Positions 51,329-59,377 of a DNA stretch of 64,000 nucleotides are shown piece after piece. This stretch comes from Piscicoccus intestinalis NBRC 104926 (GTDB lineage: Bacteria; Actinomycetota; Actinomycetes; Actinomycetales; Dermatophilaceae): NCBI RefSeq assembly GCF_001515525.1, contig NZ_BCNQ01000003.1, positions 1 through 64,000 of the forward strand, in the 5' to 3' direction. The notes below the pieces were generated by a model. That model was not told where the DNA came from, did no database searches, and saw only the letters and a program-made list of their open reading frames with translations. Numbering within the stretch: position 1 is the stretch's first letter; the number at the start of each line of letters is the position of its first letter. The position numbers were made by a program, and so were the translations under genes.

Positions 51329-51724
51329 TCACGGGCGCGGAAAGGTTGCCCGCAACGGCAGCTCCTGGTCGATGAGAACGACCTGCATGCCCTCCCCGCT
51401 GCGTCGGTTGACGAGCAGCGGCGCGAGCAGATTCGCCCCGGGCGGCTCGCGATCGGTGCCGAGGTTGACCAGGAGCAGGACGAGTAGCTCCTCGGGAGAC
51501 CGCACGCGCAGGTGATCGGCCGTCTCCGGGTCGATGATCGGGGAGTACGCGGGAAAGTAGGGCGTCGGCGTCACGGCGACGAACCCCAGCCCCGGCTCGT
51601 CGAGGCTCTCCAGGTCGTAGAGGTCCGGCTCGGTGCGGCGCACCCGAAACCGCCGGGCCGTCGGGAGCCCGACGAGGCCCAGCGGCAGGCGCACGACCTC
51701 GGGCAGGCCGTCGGTGTCGGTCAC
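51329..51724 (-). CDS. fliW: Flagellar assembly factor FliW, 131 aa
   Basis: FliW binds CsrA to lift its repression and is itself held by unsecreted flagellin. LPLGLVGLPTARRFRVRR, LESLDEPGLGFVAVTPTPYFPAYSP and LLVLLLVNLGTD...NLLAPLLVN follow the family order. GTG 51724 overlaps the upstream flgN stop by four bases. csrA follows. flgK and flgL, which usually lie between flgN and fliW, are missing here. Confidence 0.9.
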   Translation of the reverse strand: MTDTDGLPEVVRLPLGLVGLPTARRFRVRRTEPDLYDLESLDEPGLGFVAVTPTPYFPAYSPIIDPETADHLRVRSPEELLVLLLVNLGTDREPPGANLLAPLLVNRRSGEGMQVVLIDQELPLRATFPRP

Positions 51725-52239
51725 GACCCCGCGTCGCCCGGTCGCGGGCGCTCCGGCAGCGGGGCGCCCACGCCCCCGGCCGCGTCGAACTGGTCGAGGG
51801 TCTCCTGCACGGCCTCGTACGCGTCGGCGAGCAACCGGCTGTTCGACCGGCTCACGGTCGACAGCTCCGCGGTGAGCTGCGTCAAGGCTCGTCGGTGCTC
51901 GGCGAGCAGGTCGTTCCACGGAGCCGGTGCGGCCTGCGCGAGTCGTGCCAGCGAGGTGCCGGCGGGCAGGCCGAGCGCCTCGCAGGCGGGCCCGGCGTCG
52001 AGGGCCCGCATGAGTTCGGCCTCCCGCATCTGCTGCAGGAGCACCTCGATCTCCCGCGTGCAGCGGCCCAGCCAGCGAGCGCGCCCCGTCTCGAGGATGA
52101 GCTGCTGGACCTCCAGCTTGTACGTCAGGGTCTCCAACAGCTCCTGCAGGCGCCACAGCGCGCTCGACAGGTTCGACAGCGCGGCCACGGTGTCGTCGGA
52201 CACCGGGCCGGACAGCGGGCCGGTCACCCGGCCGGCCAC
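51721..52239 (-). CDS. FlgN-type flagellar export chaperone, 172 aa
   Basis: An all-helical protein of the actinobacterial FlgN type: LSSALWRLQELLETLTYKLEVQQLIL and TGRARWLGRCTREIEVLLQQMREAEL mark the N-terminal half, and a second coiled segment (LLAEHRRALTQLTAELSTVSRSN) follows. FlgN escorts the hook-filament junction proteins FlgK and FlgL. GTG 52239 with GCGAGG upstream is preferred; GTG 52203 is possible. It is the first gene of the flgN-fliW-csrA run. Confidence 0.82.
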   Translation of the reverse strand: MAGRVTGPLSGPVSDDTVAALSNLSSALWRLQELLETLTYKLEVQQLILETGRARWLGRCTREIEVLLQQMREAELMRALDAGPACEALGLPAGTSLARLAQAAPAPWNDLLAEHRRALTQLTAELSTVSRSNSRLLADAYEAVQETLDQFDAAGGVGAPLPERPRPGDAGS

Positions 52240-52622
52240 GCGGGCCTCGCTTCGTTCACGCGGTGCTCATCGTCGTCGCCGGCGGCCAGTTGAGCGTTTC
52301 TCCAGGCCGCGGCGGCGACGGGTGCCGCACCGACCCGGACCGCGACGCGCGCGAATTTGATTGCCGGTCGGTCGAATACGCACCGAGCCTTACTGCAGGA
52401 CGATTGTTCAGAAAAGGCGACGGAAATTCTGGACGGTTGTTCAATTCTCTGGCGTGAGGAAATCGGGTCGCTCGTCCAAATGGTTATCAAGAAGCTGCGA
52501 AAACCTTTCAGGTTGTATCCAACATGCCCTCAAAATCCGCTCGAAACCAGGCTTTGACCTGCGGATTCTCACGATGTGGGCCTTCATTGGGGAATGCTCA
52601 GGTGCTTCATAACTTGGTTTTC
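52240..52622. other. AT-rich divergent region before the flagellar sigma factor
   Basis: 383 bp between flgN and the sigma factor gene. From about 52360 to 52620 it is far richer in A and T than any other stretch in the window and holds no convincing gene. CTTCATAACTTGG near the end includes the sigma gene -10 box. Such base composition suggests a silenced or nucleoid-protein-bound control region. Confidence 0.6.
52610..52615 (+). promoter_or_regulatory. -10 box of the flagellar sigma factor gene (leaderless)
   Basis: TAACTT, 7 bp before GTG 52623, inside the AT-rich region. No ribosome site lies between. Confidence 0.45.
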
Positions 52623-53498
52623 GTGACCGCTTCAGAAATCGTTCCTTCCTCGCCATCCGAGGTGGATGTGGATGAGTTGTGCCGAGTGCATCTTCCCCTC
52701 GTGAATTTCGAGGTGCGCGCGATCTCTTCACGGCTGCCCGGTCACGTCTACACCGATGATCTGGTGAGCGCGGGAATGGCCGCTCTGGCCATGGCCGCTC
52801 GCAGTTTCGACGCGAGCCTGGGGGTGCCGTTCGGGCGCTACGCGGTGCGCCGCATCCGGGGTGCCTTGCTCGACGAGCTGCGCAGCGCCGACTGGGCGAC
52901 GCGCTCGCTGCGCAGCAAGGTGCGCCGGCGGGACGCCGTGCACGACGCGCTCGCGGCCAGCCTCGGCCGGCGCCCGACCGATCCGGAGGTCGCCGCCGAG
53001 ATGGGTGTCAGCGTCGCCGAACTCGAGCGGCTCGACGCCGACCTGCACAGCTCGGTCGTGCTGCGCCTCGACGTCATCACCGACTCCGTGGGGGCCGACG
53101 CCGTGCTGCCGAGCACGTCGGCCACGCCCGAGGCGACGCTCGTGGCCCGCGAGCGACAGGCCTACCTGCGCGACGCCATCGACGCCCTGCCCGAGCGGTT
53201 GCAGGTGGTGGTGCGCGGATGCTTCTTCGAGGACCGGCCGATGCGTGAGCTCGCCGAGGAGCTCGGCGTCACCGAGTCGCGGATCTCGCAGATGCGCGCC
53301 GAGGCGCTCAAGCTGCTGCGCGACGGCATGAACTCCCAGCTGGCGCCCGAACTCGTGACGGTGCCGGCCAACGCCGCGGGAGCGGTTGCTCGCCGCAAGG
53401 CCTCGTACTACGCCTCGATCGCCGCGCGCTCCAGCTACCGCGACCGGCTCACGATGCCGACGGCCACCGAAGAGGGATCGCAGTTCGAGGCGGTCTGA
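52623..53498 (+). CDS. FliA/WhiG-family sigma factor, 291 aa
   Basis: Region 2 is HVYTDDLVSAGMAALAMAARSFDASLGVPFGRYAVRRIRGALLDELRSADW (read in order), including the FliA-type RIRGALLDELR core; region 3 has RRPTDPEVAAEMGVSVAELERLD; region 4 is DALPERLQVVVRGCFFEDRPMRELAEELGVTESRISQMRAEALK. It should direct RNA polymerase to promoters like TAAA-N15-GCCGATAA. Two matches lie downstream (55154-55179, 63007-63032). The C-terminal 50 residues are basic and family-specific. GTG 52623 is supported by the -10 box; a longer frame opens at 52524. Confidence 0.9.
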   Translation: MTASEIVPSSPSEVDVDELCRVHLPLVNFEVRAISSRLPGHVYTDDLVSAGMAALAMAARSFDASLGVPFGRYAVRRIRGALLDELRSADWATRSLRSKVRRRDAVHDALAASLGRRPTDPEVAAEMGVSVAELERLDADLHSSVVLRLDVITDSVGADAVLPSTSATPEATLVARERQAYLRDAIDALPERLQVVVRGCFFEDRPMRELAEELGVTESRISQMRAEALKLLRDGMNSQLAPELVTVPANAAGAVARRKASYYASIAARSSYRDRLTMPTATEEGSQFEAV

Positions 53499-53672
53499 CC
53501 GCCCGTGTGAGTGGTCGCGCGAGGATGCGCGCGGATTCGTCTAAGGATCCGCGCGGCCGTGCCGATCAGGAGCTTGACGTGCGTCGGATGGACGCACGGC
53601 GACAGCTCCACAGCGGTGCGCCCCGGGCCCCCCAACCTGGGTGTCGCACGCCGGCTCCCCCTGCCGGCACCT

Positions 53673-53722
53673 GCAAGAGCCCCTGGCGGCGCGCCCCCCA
53701 ACGCGCCACTGGGGGCTCTTGC
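53673..53722. terminator. Hairpin terminator between sigma factor and broken transferase gene
   Basis: GCAAGAGCCCCTGGCG (53673-53688) and CGCCACTGGGGGCTCTTGC (53704-53722) pair with a small bulge. It lies between convergent genes. Confidence 0.7.
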
Positions 53723-53775
53723 CCGTTCCGAGGGCGGGCGGGTGGCCCACCGAGAGGCGGCCGGCTCGCGCCCGG

Positions 53776-54670
53776 TCAGCCGCGCCGCGCGACGATGACG
53801 TACTGGTAGGAGTTCAGCAGCGTGCCCGCCTCGACCGGGTCGGCGCCGTACTGCTCGATCGCGGCGAGCAGCGGTTCGAGTCGCGACTCGTTCGCCAGCG
53901 GCAGCTGCTGGGCCGCGCAGGTCTCCAGGGCACCCAGGCCCACCTCGCGCAGCAGCGTCGCGATCTCGACCATCGTGAAGAAGCGCAGGTTGGCCTCCTG
54001 CAGCGCGCCCGACTCCTGGTATTCCCAGCGGTCCTCGAGCAGCAGCGGGAGCAGCGCCGACCAGTGCTTGACGTTCGGCACGGTGAGCAGCACGCGACCG
54101 TCGGTCGACAGGTGCGGCACGAGCAGCCGCAGCACCGCCTCCGGGTCGACGGTGCGCGCGAGGGTGTCGGCGAGCACGACGAGGTCGTACGGAGCCGGTC
54201 ACCAGGGCAGCTCCCGAGCGGTCGTCAGGTCGAGGGTGTGCACCTCGTCGAGCCGGGTGCGCGCCACGTGCGCGGCCTGCTCCGAGTGTTCGACGCCGGT
54301 GACGTGCGCGCCCCGCTGGCCCGCTTGATCGCCGGGCCGGGCCGAGCACCGCGAGGCGGGGGTCTGCGGCGAACGCCGCCCGCACCTTGGTCACGAAGTC
54401 GGGGTCGGTGATGTCGACGTTCTCGCGCAGCAGCACCACGGCCTCCACGTCGGGCATGCCGGTGCAGGCGTCGAGCATCGCGTTGTAGGTCGCGGCGATC
54501 GGGGTGTCGCGGGAGGTCAGCAGCGTCGCGTCGGAGCCGCCGTAGGCGGAGATCGCGGGCAGGCAGTGCCGGTCGAAGACCTCCTGGGCGTCGATGCAGA
54601 CCCCGAAGACGAACACGCCCACCCCCGTCGTCGCGGGCGCCGTCGATCGCCCGCACGTTCCCATCGGCAT
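53776..54670 (-). pseudogene. Broken glycosyltransferase/methyltransferase gene
   Basis: Reading from 54670, the first 104 residues look like a family 2 glycosyltransferase start (FVFGVCIDAQEVFDRHC, IAATYNAMLDACTG, VVLLRENVDITDPDFV). Near 54340 this frame loses sense, while another frame begins in a SAM methyltransferase (GAHVTGVEHSEQAAHVARTRLDE) whose first motif is missing. That frame meets TGA at 54199-54201, then continues with YDLVVLADTLARTVDPEAVL, LLTVPNVKHW and RFFTMVEIATLL to 53776. So there is one frameshift or deletion and one in-frame stop. Position suggests flagellin or surface-glycan decoration. Assembly error is an alternative. Confidence 0.75.
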
Positions 54671-55185
54671 CCATGCCGCCGCGCTGAACGGCGACCGCGG
54701 ACCGGGTCGCCGGCCCCGGCCGCGAGGCTACCGCTCCCGACCAAACGTTCGTCCAGTCTCGGTAAGGATCGCGTCAAGATCGCTCAGCGCACCCCGTCCG
54801 GCGCCGAAGGAGCCGGTGTCGCGACCAGGTCGGAGCCGGTCGGGGCGCCACGCCGGGCATCGTCTGGAACGGTCACACGTGCGCATGGATGCGAATCGAC
54901 GCCCCGTGGCGCCCGCTTCGGCTCCGGCCGCGTGCGCGACCTCACCGTCACGGCGCACCCCGCCGCCGCATTCCGATGGGCGCGCGGACGCCCGGCGGCT
55001 GCGCGAGTCCGAAGCGGCGTCGTCGTCGCGCGCTGCTCACGGTCAAACCCGTGTGCCCGCCCGCAAACCACCGAGCCCCGGCGAGACGCGTCCACCCTTC
55101 ACCGGCCGCGACCACGCCGTGAGCTTATAGCAGATCGACGCGAATTCGTCACTTAAGACACGCCGGGCACCGTCGATAGGTGGGC
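54671..55185. other. Divergent region before the glycosyltransferase gene
   Basis: 515 bp, high GC at left with several short out-of-frame openings I do not support, and AT-richer at 55115-55160 (GAGCTTATAGCAG, GCGAATTCG). The sigma-28-type promoter is at 55154-55179. Confidence 0.45.
55154..55179 (+). promoter_or_regulatory. Sigma-28 (FliA/WhiG)-type promoter
   Basis: TAAG (55154-55157), 14 bp, then GTCGATAG (55172-55179). The FliA/WhiG consensus is TAAA-N15/16-GCCGATAA. It lies 6 bp before ATG 55186, so the message should be leaderless. The cognate sigma factor gene is 1.7 kb upstream. Confidence 0.65.
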
Positions 55186-56454
55186 ATGACAGCCCCCCGG
55201 ATCACCGTCTGCCTCGTCGTCGGTGACGAGGCCCGTGACCCGCACGGATGCTTGCAGTCCGCGCGACAGCTGGGTCATCTGCTGACCGGGATCTGCGTGT
55301 ACGCGGCCGGCGCCTCCGAATCCATCCTGTCCGCCGCCCGGCACGCGGGCGCCAAGGTGCAGATCGCCCACTGGGACGGCGACCTCTCGGCCGCCCGCAA
55401 CGCCGCCGCCTGCATGACGACCGCCCCCTGGGTGCTCGTGCTCGAGCCGCACGAGCGGGTGCGCGTCGACATTCCTGCGCTGACCACGCTGCTGTCGCTG
55501 CCGGATCGCATGGTGGGGGAGCCGGATGCGATGACGGTGCAGGTCGCCGGCCGGCATGGGGGACACGGCCGGCGCGAGCAGCGGCTCTACCGGCCCGACC
55601 GGGCGCACTTCACCGGGGCGCTGGAGGCGCGTCTGGAGCCGCTGGTGCCCGGGCGTCGGCTCGTCACCGTGGGCGCCGGCACCGAGGCGTTGTCGATCTG
55701 GTCGGTCGTGGCGGAGCCCGACGCTGCCCTCGAGCGGGACCGGCTCGAGCGCCGACTCGACCGGGCGTACTCCGCGGTGGCCACGCTGGAGGCCGGCGGG
55801 GTCGGCGGCAACGACCTGGTGACCGCGCTCGTCGAACGCTCCCGCGCCCACCGCGCGCTCGGCGACGACAACCGGGCCCTGGCCGACCTCAACCGGGCGC
55901 GACGGGTCAAGGCCAGTGACACCTACCGCTGGCGGGCCCGCGAGGACCTGACGACGCTGCTCATCGAGCACGGCTACTACGACGGGGCGAACCGGCTGAT
56001 CGCCGAGTTGCGGGCCGACGGCGCCGACGAACAGTACAGCGATTGGCTCACCGCGCAGCTGCACTCGGCGCAGGGGCAGGCCCGCGTGGCCTGGGACATC
56101 CTGGCCCGGCTCGAGAACGCGACGGACTCCGAGGGCCGGGTCGTCGCGACGCCGCAGATCCTCGCCGAACAGATGCACCTGGCGAACCGGCTGGGGGAGT
56201 TCGACGAGGCCCTGGCCCGGTGCGTCGACCTCATCGCTCGGTACGGGCTGGCCGCCCGGCACGGCCGCATGCTCTTCAAGCTGTGGGGTCCGCGGAGCTT
56301 GACCGGCCTGGCCGACATGATCATTCAGGCCGACGCGCGCCGACTCGACGAGGTCGCCGACGGCTTCGACACGCTGCCCGCCCCCGGCCCGGAGCTGGCG
56401 GCCGCGCTGCGCGAGGTGCGCACCGACACCCCCAAGGCCGTCCGCATCATGTGA
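55186..56454 (+). CDS. Glycosyltransferase family 2-like protein with TPR-like C-terminus, 422 aa
   Basis: The N-terminal domain matches GT-A glycosyltransferases: TVCLVVGDEARDPHGCLQS, then WDGDLSAARNAAACMTTAPWVLVLEPHERV with the acidic position replaced by EPHE. The C-terminal 200 residues are helical repeats (HRALGDDNRALADLNRARRVKASDTYRWRARED, EYGYYDGANRLIAEL-like) resembling TPRs. Such fusions occur in flagellin and surface-polysaccharide clusters. The sigma-28-type promoter directly before the start argues for flagellar co-regulation, so flagellin glycosylation is the best inference. ATG 55186 fits a leaderless start. Confidence 0.78.
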   Translation: MTAPRITVCLVVGDEARDPHGCLQSARQLGHLLTGICVYAAGASESILSAARHAGAKVQIAHWDGDLSAARNAAACMTTAPWVLVLEPHERVRVDIPALTTLLSLPDRMVGEPDAMTVQVAGRHGGHGRREQRLYRPDRAHFTGALEARLEPLVPGRRLVTVGAGTEALSIWSVVAEPDAALERDRLERRLDRAYSAVATLEAGGVGGNDLVTALVERSRAHRALGDDNRALADLNRARRVKASDTYRWRAREDLTTLLIEHGYYDGANRLIAELRADGADEQYSDWLTAQLHSAQGQARVAWDILARLENATDSEGRVVATPQILAEQMHLANRLGEFDEALARCVDLIARYGLAARHGRMLFKLWGPRSLTGLADMIIQADARRLDEVADGFDTLPAPGPELAAALREVRTDTPKAVRIM

Positions 56455-56492
56455 GCCCGCCGGGCTCTGACCCGGGTGCCCGGGTGTCCGGG

Positions 56493-57224
56493 TCAGACCG
56501 GGTAGTCGGGGTAGCCAGGCGCTTCTGGGTGCTCCGCGGGATCCGGTCGCAGCCGCGGTTTCACGAGCCCGAGTTCGCACGCGCGCACGAGCACCTGCAC
56601 CCGGCTGGAGACGCCGAACTTCGTCGTCAGCTGCACGAGCCGGGACTTCACCGCCGCCTCGCTGAGGCTGAGTTCGCGCGCCATCGCCGGGTTGCTCAGC
56701 CCCTGCGCCAACAGGTCCAGCACCTCGCGCTCGCGCTCGGTCAGCGGCGGCGGGTGCGCCTCACGGCCTCCGTCGGGAGCCGGGTCGGGCGCGGCCGGCG
56801 TGGCCCCGACCGCCGCGATGAGCGCCTCGGTGACCCGCGGCGACAGCGGCCGTCCGCCGCCGAAGACCTCGTGCACCGCCGCCACCAGTTCCTCCGGGGT
56901 GCTCTCCTTGAGCAGGTAGCCGTCGGCCCCCGCCCGCAGCGCCGGCACCACCGAGTCGGTCGTGGCGAATGTGGTGACGACCACGATTTTCACTTCGGGA
57001 TGCCGAGCCCGGATGAGTCGGGTCGCGGCGATGCCGTCGAGCACGGGCATCGACAGGTCCATGAGCACGCCCGCGGGCGCGAGATCGGCGGTGAGGTCGA
57101 CCGCCTCCTGCCCGGTGCCCGCCAGCGCGATGACCTCGAACTCCCCGCTGCTCTCCAGGAACAGCTTGAGGCCCTGGGCCATCAGGGCCTCATCGTCGGC
57201 GATGAGGATTCGCCTGCGGGTCAT
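56493..57224 (-). CDS. NarL-type response regulator, 243 aa
   Basis: Receiver with ILIADDEALMAQGLK, phospho-acceptor Asp in VLMDLSMPVLDG, VVVTTFATTD and YLLKESTPEE. The LuxR-type helix-turn-helix follows a 35-residue linker (TEREREVLDLLAQGLSNPAMARELSLSEAAVKSRLVQLTTKFG, read in order). ATG 57224 places the receiver at the N-terminus. It is divergent from a small secreted peptide and a kinase gene, which are its likely signal and partner. Confidence 0.9.
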   Translation of the reverse strand: MTRRRILIADDEALMAQGLKLFLESSGEFEVIALAGTGQEAVDLTADLAPAGVLMDLSMPVLDGIAATRLIRARHPEVKIVVVTTFATTDSVVPALRAGADGYLLKESTPEELVAAVHEVFGGGRPLSPRVTEALIAAVGATPAAPDPAPDGGREAHPPPLTEREREVLDLLAQGLSNPAMARELSLSEAAVKSRLVQLTTKFGVSSRVQVLVRACELGLVKPRLRPDPAEHPEAPGYPDYPV

Positions 57225-57367
57225 CTGGCCGTCCTGAGTGGTTCTCCGGCGCGTCACGCGGAGCGGGGCTGCGTCAACTGTGGGGGCGCCTGTGGGTCGC
57301 CCGACGGGGCTAGTTTGCCTGACCGAGCGGCCCGTGGGGGTCGCCGACACGAACCAGGAGTTCTGCC

Positions 57368-57607
57368 ATGCGTCGTCTACCCACCCTCATCGTCGCGAGC
57401 ACCTGCGCCGCCCTGTTCGCCGTCGCCGGAGCGGCTACCGCCGGCGCCCAGCCGGTGTCGAGCCAGAGCCTGCCCTCGGTGTCCGTCGTCTCCGCCGGTC
57501 GCGGAGGCGGGCCCGTCACCCCCGGCAACCCCGGCGGTGGCGGAAACCAGAGCCCGGACGGCTGGGGGGCCGGGCTCTGTGAGCTCGTGCCCATCTTCTG
57601 CAGCTAA
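57368..57607 (+). CDS. Small secreted peptide with C-terminal Cys-x6-Cys, 79 aa
   Basis: A signal peptide (MRRLPTLIVASTCAALFAVAG) with a likely cleavage after Ala27 leaves about 52 residues. The mature part is Gly/Pro/Ser-rich (SAGRGGGPVTPGNPGGGGNQ) and ends GLCELVPIFCS, where Cys71 and Cys78 could close a loop. AGGAG lies at the right distance from ATG 57368, so it is well translated. It is followed after 12 bp by a histidine kinase gene and is divergent from its regulator. This layout suggests a signal peptide, an effector or a bacteriocin-like product; no family is recognised. Confidence 0.7.
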   Translation: MRRLPTLIVASTCAALFAVAGAATAGAQPVSSQSLPSVSVVSAGRGGGPVTPGNPGGGGNQSPDGWGAGLCELVPIFCS

Positions 57608-57619
57608 TGTGACGGGGTT

Positions 57620-58873
57620 GTGACGCCGGATCCTCGCAACCCCCGAACAGATGCCGCCGGGCAGCGATTTGGCGCGTCCACCCGCCGGGGCCCGCGCTGG
57701 TGGTTCGTCGGATACGTGGCCTTGGGTGCACTCGTGCTGGCCAACTTATTCAGCGACATCATCTATTACGCGGAGCAGGACTCCTTGCCCGTTGCGACGC
57801 GTATCACCGCGGTGGCATCGGCGAGCCTGGGTCTGCTCGCCATGACTCTCGCCGTCCGGTGGACCCGCATCGCCACCGCCGTCGCGATCCTGACCCTGGC
57901 CACGTCACTGCTGTCACATCAACTGCCCTACGGGCTGGGCGTGATCGCGATCTTCGTGTTCCTCGCGGCGCTGCGCACCGATCCGGTCGCCGGCGCGATG
58001 ATCGGCGTGGCGAGCGTGGTCTGGCTGGTCGGGATCGCGCTGCGCAGCACCGAACGCGCCGAGCTGGTGGCCTGGACGGTGGTGATGCTGTCGTTGATCT
58101 CCGGTTTCGTGGGGTGGACCTTGGGCGCGACGAGGAGACGAAACGTGGTCATCGAGCAGCGCGCGGCTCAGCTGGAAGCGCAGGTGGCGCGGGTGCGGCA
58201 GCGTGAGCGGCAGTCGCTGGCGCGGGAGCTGCACGACGTCGTCGCGCACGGCCTCACGCTCATCTCGATGCAGGCCACCGTGCTGCGGATCACCCCCGAC
58301 CCCGCCATGCAGGAGACGGCCCGCGACGCGATCGAGCGGTCCTCGCGGGAGTCGCTGGAGGAGCTGCGGCGCCTGCTGCTGGTGCTGCGCGCCAGCGACG
58401 TCATCGCCGACGAGGCCGGGGAGCCGCAGGCGTCGTGGCCCGCCGAGGCCTCGGAGGGGGCCCACGAGGGGCGGGAGAGTCACGGCCGGTCGACGACCGA
58501 CCTGTCCCGGCTCGTGGACCGGCTCGCGGACGACCTGCGGGCCGCGGGCCACAGCGTGCGCGTCGAGTGCTCGGTCGGGCGGCTCGCGCCCAGCGTGCAC
58601 CTCGCGGCGGATCGCGTTCTGCGAGAAGCGACGACGAACATCGTCAAACATGGTGGGGCGACCGCGGCCTGCGAGATCCTGGTGCGTGACACCCCGGACG
58701 GGCTGGTCGTCGAGGTGGCCAACGACATCGGCGGCCGCGCCGTCGCCGACTTCGGCTCCACCGGGCTCGGCGTCATCGGTCTCACCGAGCGCGTGGAACT
58801 GCTCGGCGGGCGGCTCGAAGCCGGCCCCGACGGCGGGCGCTGGCGGGTGCGGGCGGTGCTGCCGGGCGCGTGA
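57620..58873 (+). CDS. Sensor histidine kinase with six membrane helices, 417 aa
   Basis: Six hydrophobic helices (residues about 27-175) form the sensor. HisKA_3 phospho-acceptor His in ARELHDVVAHGLTLISMQ and an ATPase domain with REATTNIVKHGGA, LVVEVANDIGG and GLGVIGLTERVELLGGRL. The multi-helix sensor resembles kinases of peptide quorum sensing and cell-envelope stress. GTG 57620 starts 12 bp after the peptide stop with GGGG upstream, so peptide and kinase share a message. The regulator is divergent at 56493-57224. Confidence 0.87.
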   Translation: MTPDPRNPRTDAAGQRFGASTRRGPRWWFVGYVALGALVLANLFSDIIYYAEQDSLPVATRITAVASASLGLLAMTLAVRWTRIATAVAILTLATSLLSHQLPYGLGVIAIFVFLAALRTDPVAGAMIGVASVVWLVGIALRSTERAELVAWTVVMLSLISGFVGWTLGATRRRNVVIEQRAAQLEAQVARVRQRERQSLARELHDVVAHGLTLISMQATVLRITPDPAMQETARDAIERSSRESLEELRRLLLVLRASDVIADEAGEPQASWPAEASEGAHEGRESHGRSTTDLSRLVDRLADDLRAAGHSVRVECSVGRLAPSVHLAADRVLREATTNIVKHGGATAACEILVRDTPDGLVVEVANDIGGRAVADFGSTGLGVIGLTERVELLGGRLEAGPDGGRWRVRAVLPGA

Positions 58874-59377
58874 GAACGCGACACGGCGACACGAGGGTGA
58901 CACGGCAGGCGACACGGCAGGTGACACGTAAGGCGACGCGGCGAAGCCCCTCGTCGGCGGCCCGGTGGCCCCTTCGGCCGGTGACGCCCATCACTCGGTG
59001 GGCGCCGCGCGAGACGGCCTCAATCCTTTGGTGGAACTTCGTGTGCGGGACTGTGAACGAGCCCCCTGATCTGGGCACACTCTTCTCGCCCCGCTGATCG
59101 GTTGACGACGCGGCCGGAAGGGACACACCGGCAGCTGCGGACCTCGGGGAGGCTGGGCGGACATCAGGGGAACTGTGCGGGGTGAGGACGAGTCCTCGCC
59201 CCGCACAGGGTTCGCCACCGGCCCACGATCCGGTCGACCCCGTCGAACCACCACCACGCCAGCGCGCTCTCGCGCCCGCTTCCGGGTGCTCGGGGGCGTG
59301 TCCGGTTCGTGAGTTCATCGGGGAATTTGGCCGATACGTGGTGACGCGGGCGGTGCACTAATGCTTCGATCTGTGGC
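58874..59377. other. Region before the PPi-PEPCK gene, with tandem repeats
   Basis: 504 bp. It begins with 12-bp tandem repeats (58880-58943). The middle shows no gene I can support. TTTGGCCGATACG at 59325-59337 contains GCCGATA, a sigma-28-like -10, but the matching -35 spacing is poor. Confidence 0.4.
58880..58943. repeat. 12-bp tandem repeats after the kinase gene
   Basis: Units starting GACAC follow one another (GACACGGCAGGC, GACACGGCAGGT, GACACGTAAGGC at 58899-58934) with partial units on each side. They start 7 bp after the kinase stop. Unit sequence resembles the GGGACAC motif of the array at 63.7 kb. Confidence 0.7.

Noticed and set aside
54671-55130. Small genes between the broken transferase and the glycosyltransferase gene
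   Set aside because: All open frames here are Arg/Pro/Ala-rich, have no ribosome site and overlap each other.
59325-59337. Sigma-28 promoter for the PEPCK gene
   Set aside because: GCCGATA is present, but no TAAA-like element lies 14-16 bp upstream.
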